A stretch of 64,000 nt of DNA. It comes from Flectonema sp. DT1601. Its lineage: Eukaryota > Euglenozoa > Diplonemea > Diplonemida > Diplonemidae. Positions 11,449 through 24,372 of this stretch are shown piece by piece. The notes under the pieces were generated by a model. That model was not told where the DNA came from, ran no database searches, and saw nothing but the letters and a program-made list of their open reading frames with translations. The stretch spans positions 664,796-728,795 of the forward strand of contig OZ025826.1 of NCBI GenBank assembly GCA_964019425.1, given 5' to 3'. Each line of letters starts with the position of its first letter. The stretch's first letter is position 1. The position numbers were made by a program, and so were the translations under genes.

Positions 11449-14400
11449 GTGATGACTGGATCAGCACTAACAAGATTTCAATCACTACTTGAACCAGAGT
11501 TGAAACTTTTGGGACAGGAAGCAAAGAAGAGACATGCTCCATTAAAGGACGCCTGTGAAAGAGCAGCAGCAAGAATAGACACTATTGCGGATGAGAACCT
11601 AGAAGACGATGCTTTACTTAGAGCAATGGAAGAAGTCTGGAGGCCTTTACTGATCGCATGTGACTGTAAAAGCTTACGACTAGTATCAATAGCTGCAGGA
11701 GCTCTTCAACGACTGTTATCACATAGGTTGATACTTCAAAGTAGTGTACCCCCAATCATCACTGCTTTGTCAAAGTTGAGTGAAATCGATGAAGCAGTTC
11801 AGTTAAAAGTTCTTCAATGTCTCATGGCACTGTTCAGTAGTACTTCTGGATATGATTTAACGTCATCACAAGTTCCTATTGTACTGACGTTAGCATTCTC
11901 AATGCATGGTCAGAAGAATTCTATCACTGTCCAAAGTACAGCTGTTGCAACTATAAGTCAAATAATTATGTCAATATTCGACAGGTTATCATCCCTAACA
12001 GAAGTTTCTATCAACGAGAGATTTACTGAAGCTAAATCTGCTTATTTATTGTTTAAAGACTTGTGTTTGATGGTTTCTGGTGAATCAAGTAGATACGTTA
12101 AAGTAATAGATGTGCCAAGGGTATTTTTATTGGAATTGTTATACATGATAGTGAGTGAACATTCTGATATTATTGCGAGTATTCCGCAGTTTGTAACTTT
12201 AATCAGAGAAGACTTGTCGCTTGCGTTGGCTCATATTCAGTCTGTTCAGGGTGCTGTTGATGTCCCAAGCATTATACGAATTCATCGTATTGTTAGTGTC
12301 ACTCTTCAGAGATTTCCTCATGAGCTCCTTCGTCAACAAGAATTGTTTATAAACCTTATGATCCGAGCAATGGATAATTCAGAGACTTCTGTCTGTCATA
12401 AACTCGCAATCCTCAACTGTTGGAGAGAATTAGGTGAAAATTATTTCTATTTAAAAAAACTCTATACAAGATTTGATCATAGCGGAGAAGCGGGAAACTG
12501 TTCTTTATTTGCTAATCTGATTGGAGGGATGTGTAATGTAGTTCAAAAATCTCAACATAGCACACTGTCAGCGCTATCAATGTCAACAGAAAGGGTATCA
12601 TGGCATAAACTGTTAGCAATTAGAGGTGATGAGGATGCTCCAGTAAAGTCTGTTGAACCAATTATTGTAGCCATTGATGCTATAGTAGCTGTTTGTAAAT
12701 CACTTTCGAAACTTGTTGAAGTAGAGGGTCGACCTCTCACTGATGGAGAGCTTGATAACGACGTTGAAAAACAAACTGAAAGACTATCCGCAGAAATGAT
12801 TCAATCGGTTTGGCAACCAGTCCTAGCTGCTTGTTCTTTATTATTAGATAAGTGTCAAAGTGAAGAACTAATTGAACAGACGCTTTGTTGTTTTAAACAA
12901 TTCACACACGCTTGTGGTAAGGCTGGTCTGACACAAGCTAGAGACACATTCATATTTGCTATGAATGATTTAACATTAACCCAACCAGGGACAACTTCTC
13001 TAACAGCAAAGAATGGTCAGATTCTAAGAGTGTTATTTGACATAGCAAATGGTTTGGGTGGGTCTGGAGTGTTGGACAGTTCGTGGTTTGTACTTCTTCA
13101 GAATTTTCAACAACTTGATGCCGTGTTATTGAACAATCAAACGTCTAATGACTCAGGCAGTCAAACTGATATTGCTCTCATCAGAACCTTGTTGTCAAAA
13201 ATATTTGAAGGAACTCGTTACTTTGAACCAAATGCCCTTCTTTCAATCGTTCAAGCCCTTTGCAAATTATCAACAGAAAGCAGCAAAGCTCCTGACACAT
13301 CTCTAATGCCGGTTCCAACACCTGGTTCTCCTTCACAAAGACAGGGATCGTTTTCAACATTCGCATTGCAGAGAATTTCTGATGTGACAGATGCCAATAT
13401 TTTAAGAATAAATCTATACTGGGAAGTTATATATAATCACATATCAGACCTTGTTACGAACTCTATTGATGAGGGAATTAGAAGGGCTGGGGTAGACACT
13501 GCTACTCACATTATACTTTTATATTTACAAGTATACAGATTGCATACTCCTTCTGGGGATACTTTATCTCCTAAGACTGATTCGTTAGAGAAGATTGAAA
13601 AACCTTCGGAAGCGTTTTTTATAATGCAACCGAAAATAATAGAAATCCTTAGGGTAATGAGAGGATGTGGAAAGTCTGATGTTCGTGTTGGGTGTTTGAA
13701 TTTAATATTTACGATAATGCAAAGAGCAGGACAAGAACTAACACCGACAAGTTGGAGGCTGATCCTCGGAATTCTTTCAGTCAGTAGTGAAGTAGGAACT
13801 GAAGTAGCTATTGGTTTTAAAAGTGTTGTATTAATATGTTCTGACTTCATGCCAATCTTAGACGGTGAGGCGTTACAGTCACTGATTACATGCGTGGGTC
13901 AGTATTCCCAACAAACTGCTGTACCAGATAAAACAAACACAAACTTATCAGCGATACAACAAACTTTATCAATAGCTGATTATTGTTCGTCTCACCCGAA
14001 AGACGCATCTCCAAGCCACTGGAATTCATTGTTTATTCAGCTGAGAGAAGCGGCAACAGATCCTCGACCAGAGGTTCGCCACAGCTCTTTAAAAACACTT
14101 TTCACTGCTCTTATCACACACGGATATGGTCTTCCAGTTTCTTGTTGGAACACATTATTTTGGGATGTTTTGTTAAAAGTTCTCGACGCGATTCATTCTG
14201 CAGCTCTCGCGGCAGAGCAGCAAACTGGTCATCAAGATCCAGCATCCCAAAAAGGATTTATAATGCATCATTCTCGTAATACTTCAGCAAAACAATGGTA
14301 CGAAACTCGTTGTATTGTATTAGATGGAGTAGCCAGACTTGTTAGGGTTTACTACAAAACAACAAAGGAATCAGTCAGTAGATTTAATCAGGTCTTAAAA

Positions 14401-16142
14401 AGACTTGCAGTACATCTCGCTTCAGCATCGTTACATGTGAGTGAAGAGGTTGCTATTGTGGGAATCAAAAGCCTTCATTCACTAGTATTGGATGTGTGTT
14501 TAGATTCTTCTGTTGAAAAAGACAGCACTGAAAACACTGAAGTGTTAACAAACGATATGTGGGTAACATGGCAACGAGTATCTGAAAGTAATTCCACACC
14601 AACATCTGTAGTCTCAACGATGATGGAAGGTTTGAGTGATATGTACATAAGTACTATTAGGGGTGGTGATTCTCCTTTAAAAACATTTCTTTTTGATTCT
14701 CGTGAGAAAATTCTTCCGATTCTAGACAGAGTTATGAGACTGCCAGCAGCCTCTGACACTCTCACGTTTCCTTCAAAAATTCAGACTTTTGTTTTTAATA
14801 TACTACAAGCACTTCCGTCATTCTCGCTTTCTGATGTTGCTTTGAATACAAGTGTTATTCGTCTTATGTGCGGGTTTTTACCCAGTCATACTCTTGTGAG
14901 TTCTTGTCTCAGTGATCCTTCACTTCTATCTTCATTTCCTCCTGGTCATCTGCAGCTTACAGATAAGCTGCTGAGCCTCTTAAAGGAAGCTTACACTAGC
15001 GTCCATACTCCTGAAGTTGTTAAGAGAGAGGCTTTTATTGATTTTGTTAAGGTGTGTTAAGTTTTTTTTTTTTTTTTTTTTTAGCAAACACAAAAATAAC
15101 AAAAAAAAAAAAAAAAAAACAGAAATTACAACCGATATTACTAAGCAGATATTTTAGTACCTCAGGACAGCAGTTTTGGATCCCTGCTGTACCAATAATG
15201 TCTGAAGTTCTGCAAGCTGGTCTATCAACATTTCATCCTGGCAATGAGGGTATCTATTTTATCTCTTAATCGCTTTAACTATTTTTACTCTAATCAAAAA
15301 AAATAATAAGTAAACACGAAACAGATACCAAAGCTACTTGGTTAGTAATAATCACAACTCTAACAACATATTTAAAACATTGTATGTCATATTGCGTTAT
15401 TCTTTCTTCGTATTGTTAAGTAATTATTCATAATAAAACATAAAAAAAACAGCGGACGACTCATCTGCACTGACGACCCCTGCAGAGAATGATAAATGTG
15501 ATGTTGCGGTATTGAAATTGATTGAAGATGTTTTGTTATTAAAAACTGTTGATCATCAAGAAATTGAATGCCGCAAAGATCTGATTGAGTTGCTTCGTTG
15601 GTGTTCTTGTCGCCGACAACGACGGGTATTATCTGAAACAGCGATGCAGGTTTTGTTTAATCTTTGTTGTGTTACAGCCGTTACTGGTGAAGTTCGCAAT
15701 CTTGAAATTGGAAAAGCGGTAGTCCCGGTGGTTGTCAGCAGATGTAAAGAAATTCTCAAAGAATACCTCAACGACGACCGTCAACAAGACAGATGTCCCC
15801 TTCCAAAGTCTCGACATGACGAAGTTGTTGGCGTTCTTGATAGACTTGCAGTTAGTGATTTATGTATGTTGATTCCTCACTATATATATTGAACATTATT
15901 ATGGTAAGCCCAATTAATAATAACAAACAGCTCCCAAATTATTTGAAAATTTCGACGACCCACCAGGCCTCCGTGTATCTTGTCCAGCTGCATACAACAA
16001 CAGAGGATTATCAGTGAGACTACTCCCAGTGTTAGTTGAATATATTACCTGTAAGGATGATTCACTGAAGGAAGCTTTGACGACAGTGCTTCGTATTGTC
16101 ACATCTGAAATTGGTTTGTCAAATAATATTCCAGTTTTGTGA
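11449..16142 (+). CDS. MON2: MON2-like Golgi/endosome trafficking protein
   Basis: Four exons join in phase: 11449-15051, 15123-15249, 15453-15863 and 15931-16142, giving 1450 residues. MON2 is a large HEAT/ARM-repeat protein related to the BIG/GBF Arf-GEFs but without the Sec7 catalytic domain. It acts peripherally on the trans-Golgi and endosomes. The N-terminal DCB-like region (SLLEPELKLLGQEAKKRHAP...LKDACERAAARI) is the clearest match; the rest is alpha-helical repeat. Human and yeast MON2 are about 1.6-1.7 kb of codons, so this is slightly short. Introns start GTGTGT, GTATCT and GTATGT and end in A-rich CAG acceptors; the first contains long T and A runs. The final exon contains GLRVSCPAAYNNRGLSVRLL. 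The start is the first ATG of the long frame. Family assignment is firm, exact exon ends less so. Confidence 0.85.
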
Positions 16143-16663
16143 TTTGATAAACAACAAGTGAAGTAATGCAATTGTCGGACGGTTTTTGGTTGTTGAAAAA
16201 ACGTTTTTCCTGTATTTTTTTTGATTGAAATTATGTTGCAATCTATCCGTAGCAACAGTTTTGTTCCATTTTTAATAAGCCTGACGAGAGAGAGGGGGAG
16301 AAGAAAAAAAAAAAAAAAAAAAAAAAAAACTGGGCTGACAAGCACATGATGGATAGAGAATCCTCCTTTCCCGTACACAACCATCCGTCAGAGGGAATTT
16401 AAAAAAGAAGAAAAAAAAAAAAAAAAAAAAACATAACAAAAGTGTCTATCCTATGAGAACTTCACTAGACTTGTTCAGCGCAGCAAGTATCCATTTATTG
16501 ACGCTTTGCCATGCGGCACAACATGAAGAAAGTACTGTTATTTGTTATGATTATTTCATTCTAATAACTTACAGCATTAAAATGTTTTAGGTAAGCACAG
16601 TTAAGTCCTACCATCTGTGATAACACTATCTCTCAACAGGGACCCTCAATTTGATATGTTCAC
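16143..16663. other. Intergenic spacer
   Basis: Holds two long A runs (near 16304-16329 and 16411-16430) and no coding signal. A CTCAACAG acceptor-like site ends at 16639, 24 nt before the next ATG. Confidence 0.6.
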
Positions 16664-19600
16664 ATGTCTGCAGTAGATGTGAAAAGTAATGATGACGCAG
16701 TCAGAGATGAACTGTACCAGCTGTTAAAGGTTGCGAAACCAGAACTACTCTCACAATGTGATGATTTACTAGCGAAGGCTAGGAAACGTGGGAAGGAAGA
16801 TGTGTTCCTGACTGACATGAGAAAGAGAGCAGCAAAAATAAAAGCAAAAGATAAAACTGAACCAGCAGATGATAAAAGTCAAAGAGCAGAATCACAATCA
16901 CCAACACCTGTTCAGGATAACAACTCAGAGAAGGTTCAGCTGTTGTCTAGAATTAGAGAATTGTTATCTAACAAATCTTCAAAACTTGAATCATTTGAAA
17001 AGATTCTTTCAAAGATTGATGGAACTGAAAAAGAACTTCCCCGACTACGTGACTTCTTATCAAAACTTGAAGTGGAAGCAACCAACCGCAACGCCAGAGA
17101 GAAAGCTAGCCGAGAAGCTCAGGAGGAAAGAGATAAAGTTAAAAAGGCGATTGAGAAGAAAGTCGAAGATATTCAAAAAGAATCTGAGCAATCAGCTCGA
17201 CAGGCTCAAGAAGACCTCCAACTCGCTCAAGAGGAGCGACTCAGAGCTGAAGCTGAGCTTAAGAGAATTCAAGAAGACAATAAAAAGTTTGAAGAATCAA
17301 AACAAAGCCCTCGATCAACAAAAGCATCCTCTCGATCCTCATCCACATCCTCATCTTCATCAAACACTAAAAAAGAGAAACAAGAAAAGGAACGAAAGGC
17401 GGAGGAAAAAAAGCAACAGGAGAAGGAAGCTGCTGAAAAAAGCAAGGAAGAAGAAAAGCTTGCCAAAGAGCTTGCCAAAGAGGAGGAGGAAAAAAAAAAA
17501 AAGGAAGAAGAAGCAATGGCTAAAGAAAAAAAGGAGAACGAAGCAGCAGAAAAGCTTGCAAAAGAAGAGAAGGAGCGCGTGGAAGAAGAGGCAGCGCGAT
17601 TGGCTAAAGAAAAAGAAGAGAACGAAGCAGTAGAAAAACTTGCCAAGGAGGAGAAGGAGCGCAAAGAACTTAAAGAAAAAGAAGCGAAGCTTGCTCAAGA
17701 AAAAGAGAAAACAGAACGAGAAGCATCAGAAAAAGCTGCAAAAGAAGACAAGGAGCGTAAAGAGAAAGAAGACAGGGAGCTTAAGGAGAAAGAAAAGCGC
17801 GACCAAGAGGAATCAGAGAAAGCTGCAAAACTCAAGGAGGAAGCGGAAAAGCGAGAAAAAGCAAAGAAAGAACAGGAGGAAGCAGAGAAGGCTGCGAAAC
17901 TTAAGAAAGAAACAGAGCAGAAGGAGCAAAGGGAAAAAGAAGAAGCAGCGAAGCTCAAGGAAACTGAAAGGCAAGAACAGGCAAAAAGAGAAGAAAGGGA
18001 AGAAGCCGAAAAGGCATCCAAACTCAAGAAAGAAAAAGAGAAAAAGGAGCAAGACGCAAAGGAAGCTTCCAAACTAGAAGAGACGAAAAAGAGAGAGGAA
18101 GAGGAAAAGGTAGCTGATCAGAAGCGCAAAGAAAATGAGAAGAAGGAAAAGGAAGAAGCAAAGAAGGCTGCAAAGCTCAAGGAAGAAGAGAAAGCCTTAC
18201 AAGAGGAAAGAGAAAGAAAACAGAAAGAGAAAGAACAAGAATCTAAAGACAAAGAGCTCAAGGCAACAGAAGAGCGAAAAGAAAAAGAAGAGGCTGACCA
18301 TAAAGAAAAGAAGGAATCAAAGAAGAAACTAAAAAGACCAGACGCCAGTGAGTATCCCCAGGCTTCTAAAACAACTGCTGAAGCAGAATTATCAGCAGGT
18401 CGTTGGAAGTCGAAAACCTGCAAGAAGACTTCTCGAATATTCTACTTTAACGTAAACACAAGAGAATCAACCTGGGACTTGGACAAGTGGCTACGTGAAG
18501 CAGCTGCGAAGGAAGTCGATGAAAAGGATCGAGAAAAAGAAAAATTGGTAACACTCGAGATAACAGAAATATCAGACGAAGAACCAATCACTGCATTTAA
18601 AAAACTTCGAATAAAGAAGAGGATGTCAATTGATCACATGTTACCAAGAAAAGGATCTCTAACTCACACAGATGATGATGTACTAGTCAGTCCTGTATCA
18701 GTTAGCAGTCTTAGAAAGTTGCAGTCGAGATCATCAAGTCCTTTTAGTAGTAGAAAAGTATCAATTGATTCCATACCTCAGGTAGCTAATAATGCAGCTG
18801 GTGATTCTGGTAGTCGGTCTCCGACACCAACACGTAGTGCGCAGTCACCGAATAGTACGCAATTAGAAGACAGTGAGTCTCATCATCTTGCAACTCTTCC
18901 AGCAAGTGATTCTACTCTACGACAAGCTCTGGATCAAAATCCAACTCCTCCAGACTCACATTTATTATCCGCAACGATTCTTGATAGACAAGAGCTTATT
19001 AGACTTTTTAATAAATATCGTCCAGAAGACTTAGACAGTCTCGACTTGATATTAATCAGAAGATGTATTTCTGAAACCGCCTTACTAGAAGAGATGAGAT
19101 TGAAATACGAAAATCCCAATAAAGATAGAGCGATCCCATCGTCAACTAGAATCCTTCATAATAATCAAAACATTCAACATTACGAACAGCTATCTGTAAA
19201 TGAAGGAATGTGTGCAGGAGCTCATTCAGAGTATGTTCCGTCAGCAGAAGGAGCATCAATCTGCCGCATACTAAAAACGATGTATAGAAGATACAACCCG
19301 ACCCTTGTGGATTATTTAAACAAAATAGTAAGTTATTTTCCAAAAGAAGAATCAGCGTTGTTAGCAATGGTAAGACAGAAGTACGTACCTCTTGCTGTTG
19401 AGGCTGATAAGAGAGAAGTAACTATTCTATCAGAAAATCATTCTATTCAAGATGTTGATCAACTACTTTACGATTGGCAAGGTCGTGAAGACCAACTTGT
19501 GTTAGAACTCCGTCATCGCTATAGTTTAGAAGTTCCAAAACGACAGGATGGTTCGTTACCAGACTTCCCTTCCAGGACGTATTCATCAATTTATGTTGTT

Positions 19601-21748
19601 GTTGATATTTGTTATCGTTCTGCGTCTTTGCATCACATTCGCAAAGTCTATTTCTCAAAATTACGTGTTTTTGCTGGTCGACAGCAACAAGCAAACTTTC
19701 GTTCGATTCAATCGAATCGTGAGAAGCTGCTCCGCGAGAAAGAGAAAAAGATTCGCATCGGTGGGCAGCTATCACTAATGCGAGCAGTATCTGAGAATAC
19801 GGTTTATTTTAGGTTTGTCAATGGTTTTTTTTTTTCCCCCTCCCTCTTTTTTTGTTTTTGATACTCCTCAACTACTATAAAACCATCCCACAGATACTTC
19901 ATGAGTTGGGTGCAATACCATGAAAGACGAATGCGGCGACGAGCTAGGTTGCAAAAGCAGGTATGTATTCCGAGTGGGCGGACACAGCCGCGGGTTCGGT
20001 CATCGGTCATTGCCTTGTAATACATCATAGAAAGACTGACGGACGTTGGACTTTCCCTGATTCACTGCGGATTTCGCTGCGGGCTTCGGTTTAGTATTGG
20101 TGCCACGCACCTTTTTGCATTAATCTCGTGCCTTCTCCTCAGCACTCTTTTTCGGGGCACTCTTGCGATCCACCTCAGCTGCTCTACCTTCATCTCTTCA
20201 AGAAACGTCTTGAAGAGGGAAAACGGCCGGGCCTCATCAAGAGACCCGCCGACTGTGCTTGCATTTTAGGGGGGTGGTGTAAATCAATAATGGTTTCGTA
20301 TTAATATTTACCATGGAGTGTGTAGATTTACATGTCATCGTATCAAAAAAAAAAAAAAAAACACAGGCTGAAGCGCCAGCAGCCGCAGCTCTACGAGATT
20401 TTGTAAGGCTAGCTCACAGCCCTGATGCTCAGTCTACAATTCAGAATCTCAGTGATGATTATGAAATGTCACCAGGACACGCAGATCCTTACGTAAAAGC
20501 ATTAGCTGAACGATTAAAACTTCCACCACAGAAAGTCTTAGACAGAACTGCTTACAAGGCACTATCAAATGAAGTAATCGAAGACGCTTGTAAGCTATTC
20601 GGTGGTCTCGTTAAAGAAGAATACTTTAAAAATACTGAGAACTCAACACCTGGTGGAAGAGTACAACAAACCAGATCGTTAAAAAAGCGTTCTAACACAC
20701 CCACTGGTGTACGACCGAAATGGAATTCTGTCACTGCGGTTGACGGTAAAACTTTTGATGAAATAAAAGGACTTGGAAGAGGAAGGAAAAGACTAATTCC
20801 ACAATCAAACTACAACACGACAGCTACTGACAATGAACAACACGACGGTGTAATAATATCTGTTGAACAGCCAACTGAAACAACGTCTTCTATATTAAGA
20901 AAAGAAAAGCGTAACAATACTCCTCCTCATTTAAGATTTCCTGGAGCACCAGCAGCGAGGAAGATGGTTGAGCAATACCAAGAACAGAATTATGATCAAT
21001 CGGTTATTGAAGTGGACGCTATTTCACCAATAAATGAGACTCAGTCAGCTACCCCCAGAGGAGGTACAACAACACCCAGAAGTGGAATAGTAAAAACTCC
21101 AACACGAAGAACTTCATCAAAAACTTCCTCTTCAAGAATTCGAAAAAATCGAATCGACGGAATTGGTACAAACGAAGGCAGCTGTCCACATTGTGGTAAC
21201 TCTGGTGCGTCTCTGCACTCAGGAAGATCATTCTGTACTAGTTGTAGACGATTCTTTAGAGGAAAACTTACTGATAAAATTCCTGACAAACAAAAATACC
21301 GAGCCATGGAACAAGAAGCAACAAATGCTGCCTTCCGTACAGACATGATCAATGACATGATGTTTGTCAACTGTAACAGTTCCCGAGAGGCAATGGAACG
21401 CGAAGCTACCAATGCCAAACATCGGGCTCGCATGGTAAATGAGTTGTCAGGTGACAGAATTGAACCTGAGGACTTAATGTATCAACCGGAACCTGTTCTG
21501 CGGAGTAACAGTAGTCGGAATTACTCTGGAAGGAGTACTCCGTCGAATTCGTTGAGACCCAGGAAGACAACTGAAGTTAAAAAAGAATTAAAAACTGTAC
21601 TTCCGAGTGAACGTCGTCCAAAAAGAGATGTGTCGGGAAAGCGCCCAGATGATGTTTTAAAGAAAAGAGCGTTTGCGAGAATTGGAAAAGTGTGTACACC
21701 TCCGTCAACACACACATCTAAAGGTGTAGTGGAACTACCTCCACCACC

Positions 21749-21785
<37 letters not shown>

Positions 21786-22178
21786 TCAACAAAAGATGAT
21801 CATCGGGAAGATGTATTTGAGACTCCTGTCGCTCAAACTCGTATTAATTTCGATATTGAAGAAGAACTCCCGTCACCAAAGGGAATCAAAGCATCCAGTC
21901 CTTCTCGTACACGTGTTGGAGATCTTCGCATTATAAAAATGTCAATCGAAGGAGTTGGTAAATGGTTAGATTTGATTGGATTCACTGACTACGTTCATGA
22001 TTTTAAAAAAGATAAAATAACTGGTGGGAGACTACTTCACATTGACCTCGGTGATCTGATGGGCGAATATCAAATGGAATACAGCGATGCTACATTCTTC
22101 CTTTCAGAAAGAGATCGTCTCTGCACAGTCGCAACTACTATTACTTCTGAAGTACCAAAGGCATCCGCTTGGAAATAA
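16664..22178 (+). CDS. WW / long coiled-coil / zinc-ribbon / SAM protein
   Basis: Exons 16664-19812, 19894-19960 and 20367-22178 join in phase into 1675 residues. Order: helical N-terminus; a very long Glu/Lys/Ala-rich coiled coil (about 100-570); a WW domain (about 576-608, Trp581 and Trp604, with YFNVNT between); a Ser-rich linker; three degenerate ~45-residue repeats (about 765-980) of the type 'YNP..L..L..Y...E..LL..VR.KY', a repeat I associate with several protist proteins; a basic helix spanning the exon 1-2 junction; a zinc ribbon (Cys1345, 1348, 1362, 1365); a Thr tract from an ACA repeat (about 21748-21785); and a C-terminal SAM domain (about 1597-1660, GVGKWLDLIGFTDYVHDF). WW and SAM bind proline-rich and protein partners, so a cytoskeletal or scaffold role is likely, but I know no exact orthologue. 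Intron 2 holds an unexplained insertion-like patch. The joined frame makes one gene more likely than two. Confidence 0.75.
19975..20285 (-). other. Unexplained GC-richer patch inside intron 2 of the WW/SAM gene
   Basis: This ~310-bp patch is much less AT-rich than any other intron sequence here. On the minus strand it has decayed, Lys/Ala/Glu-rich coding character (for example KSAPKKSAEEKARD), interrupted by stops. It is not needed for the host protein. I read it as the remnant of an insertion of unknown type. Its composition recalls that of the other intronic insertion at 26975-27318, but I cannot link the two. Confidence 0.35.
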
Positions 22179-22629
22179 TAGTAATTCTTTTTTTTTTTTT
22201 TTTTTAATTTTTCATTTTTTTTTTTTCCCCCTGTATTTAGAATTTTTATATTGTTTGTTTTGTGAAAACTTATTATTTATGTGTTATATAGTTGTATTTT
22301 TCAAAAAAAAAAAAAAAAAAAAAAAAATCGAGGGGAGGAACTTATTTTATCGTTTTTTCTTCTTTCTTTTTTTTTTTTTCTCTCTTTTTATTTCTTACTC
22401 AAAAATTACATTTTTTTTATCGTTAAAAAGTTAGTACAGAATATAGCACTTGTACGTTTTTTTTATCTTATCTCTATGGAAATAAAAATACTGTACACAC
22501 GGAAAATGTTTCTTGGTTTGTATGGGATATCTGAGCAAAGATGCTTCGTTCATATTAATATATTTTTTTATATTAATGTATTTTTTTAAAAAAAAAAAAA
22601 ACAGTAACAAATAACACACCATACTAATA
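22179..22629. other. Intergenic spacer
   Basis: T runs (22188-22205, 22369-22379) and an A run (22304-22327), no gene. A run of A ending in ACAG (22601-22604) lies 25 nt before the next ATG and resembles the A-rich acceptors of the MON2 introns. Confidence 0.6.
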
Positions 22630-23898
22630 ATGTCAACGGTAAGCCGTTCAATGGGTGGAAGAGATTTCTACATGGAAATATCAGCGACTGAAATGGAAAA
22701 GTTAGAGAATTGTGTGAACAACAAATTAGGTGATTCTGTAGAAGTGACTCACAAGGGTGACATTGTTGAAGAAGTTCATTGCGTGTGGCTTTTGGGAGTA
22801 ATGTGTAGATTTAACGATAGCAGGAAAATCATGGACAGCGTTGGAGAGACTGACGAGCAAACAAGAGTTGAAATGCTTCGTTTTGCACAACAACTCTTCA
22901 GCAGTGAAGAAGAAGAAGATGAACAAATGCAAGATGATCTCAGACAAGCATTTCTGGGAGGTAAAAAGTGTTGGCAGATCCCCATTGATGACTTGTTCGA
23001 GGAATACGAACCAGAAGTGGTTAGAGAATGTGTTGAGATCGGGTTCACAATTTCGAAAGAATCACTCGATAACAACGACATGGATGTGACTGTAACACCT
23101 CAAGCACATGACGTGGCGATTACATTCGCTCTTGCAACGAGACATATTGAATGGAAAACTGACGACATGACTCCTTTTAACAGTCATTCTGACTTCTGTC
23201 CAGCTGACGTTCAATTAATTCAACAATTGCTGAGATCAAAACTACAAATCCCAACAACAAGATCATCTCCTCACCACTGGATTGGTCATTTATTCTGGAC
23301 AGCAGCAACTGAAGTCGGTGTCACTGACAGCCAATTCAAAAATGTAGTAAACTCAAATGCTTTTTGGGAATACATTTCAGACAGACAAGTTCCCAAATTA
23401 GAACTCTTAGTGAAGGAAGAAGGAAAACCGATTCGATACAAAACAAGACTTGATCGGATTATTAAAAACTTTGTTGAAGAAGACAGCACTGAAGAACTTG
23501 AACAAGAACGCATCTTAATATTAATAAACTCTGTCGCAGAACATGTCAAAACCAAACCATCTGTAGCTGTCGATCAACTATTTCATGATTATGAAGGAAG
23601 TTCAATAGAAAAACTAATCACATTTCTCTCCCCACCATCAAAGACTCCATTAAAAACACCTTTTGAATCAGCAGCAGAATCAGCTTCGTCACTCCAGAAG
23701 CTTTCAAACGACACCAAACTAAAAATCTATTCATTATACAAACAGGCTATTGAAGGAGATAACACACGTAAGCAACCTGGTATGTTCGACTTTGAAGGCA
23801 AGGCAAAGTGGAACGCGTGGAATTCAGTTAAAGGAATGTCTAAAGAAGAAGCCAGCGATACGTACATACAGCTTATTAACCACTTAATGCCGCATTAA
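22630..23898 (+). CDS. Protein with C-terminal acyl-CoA-binding (ACBP) domain
   Basis: A single-exon frame of 422 residues. Residues about 355-422 form an acyl-CoA-binding domain: LSNDTKLKIYSLYKQA, then FDFEGKAKWNAW and KGMSKEEA match the family's core, including the Tyr/Lys and Lys-Trp-Trp positions that hold the CoA head group. ACBPs bind medium- to long-chain acyl-CoA esters in the cytosol or at membranes. The 350-residue N-terminal part is acidic, has no signal peptide or membrane segment and is not one I recognise. Within it, HHWIGHLFWTAATEVG and the run EEEEDEQ stand out. Most ACBPs are about 90 residues or carry ankyrin or membrane parts, so this arrangement is unusual. The start is chosen as the first ATG after the ACAG site. 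Confidence 0.8.
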   Translation: MSTVSRSMGGRDFYMEISATEMEKLENCVNNKLGDSVEVTHKGDIVEEVHCVWLLGVMCRFNDSRKIMDSVGETDEQTRVEMLRFAQQLFSSEEEEDEQMQDDLRQAFLGGKKCWQIPIDDLFEEYEPEVVRECVEIGFTISKESLDNNDMDVTVTPQAHDVAITFALATRHIEWKTDDMTPFNSHSDFCPADVQLIQQLLRSKLQIPTTRSSPHHWIGHLFWTAATEVGVTDSQFKNVVNSNAFWEYISDRQVPKLELLVKEEGKPIRYKTRLDRIIKNFVEEDSTEELEQERILILINSVAEHVKTKPSVAVDQLFHDYEGSSIEKLITFLSPPSKTPLKTPFESAAESASSLQKLSNDTKLKIYSLYKQAIEGDNTRKQPGMFDFEGKAKWNAWNSVKGMSKEEASDTYIQLINHLMPH

Positions 23899-24372
23899 TT
23901 TTTAAGCAAAAAAGCTGGTGCAAGTATTCTATAACTTTTTTTTTTAATTTTTTTTTTTTATATTTTTGATTGCAATTTACCTTATAATAAAACTCATATT
24001 TTTTAACCACTTGCTGATTGCGTAGTAAATGAAGAAACCATGTTCACGTGGCCTCCACTGGTATTATTTATTTATTTATTTTGCAGTCATTTACTATGCT
24101 GCTGACAGTCAAGATTGTCTGAGAGATTGTTGTTCCTTTTGAACTTGATAGTAAGGTATCAAATTACCCTGCCCTGTTTTTTTTTTAATTTTTTCGCACA
24201 TCACATGTACTAATGGCGACTAAATTTAAAAAAAAAAGAAATACCGAATAAGGAGGCCATCTGAAAAATCATAGTTACAATTTTTCTGAGTCTAAATTTT
24301 AAGAGTTGATGTATGTTTGTTTATAATTACATGTTTTTTTTCCTTCCTTTTTTTTTCAGAACTAATTAAACT
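23899..24372. other. Intergenic spacer with partial dispersed repeat
   Basis: About 23915-24015 carries the 3' half of the dispersed repeat (TATTCTATAAC, T runs, TTATAATAAAACTCATATTT). Otherwise AT-rich with no coding signal. A TTTTTTTTCAG acceptor-like site ends at 24359, 13 nt before the next ATG. Confidence 0.5.

Noticed and set aside
16869-17633. 254-codon Lys/Arg-rich frame inside the WW/SAM gene, and several similar ones to 18.3 kb
   Set aside because: Shifted readings of the purine-rich coiled-coil coding region.
20313-22178. A separate gene starting at ATG 20313
   Set aside because: The first codons run through an A tract ending in an ACAG acceptor, and the downstream part joins in phase to the upstream WW gene through a 67-bp exon.
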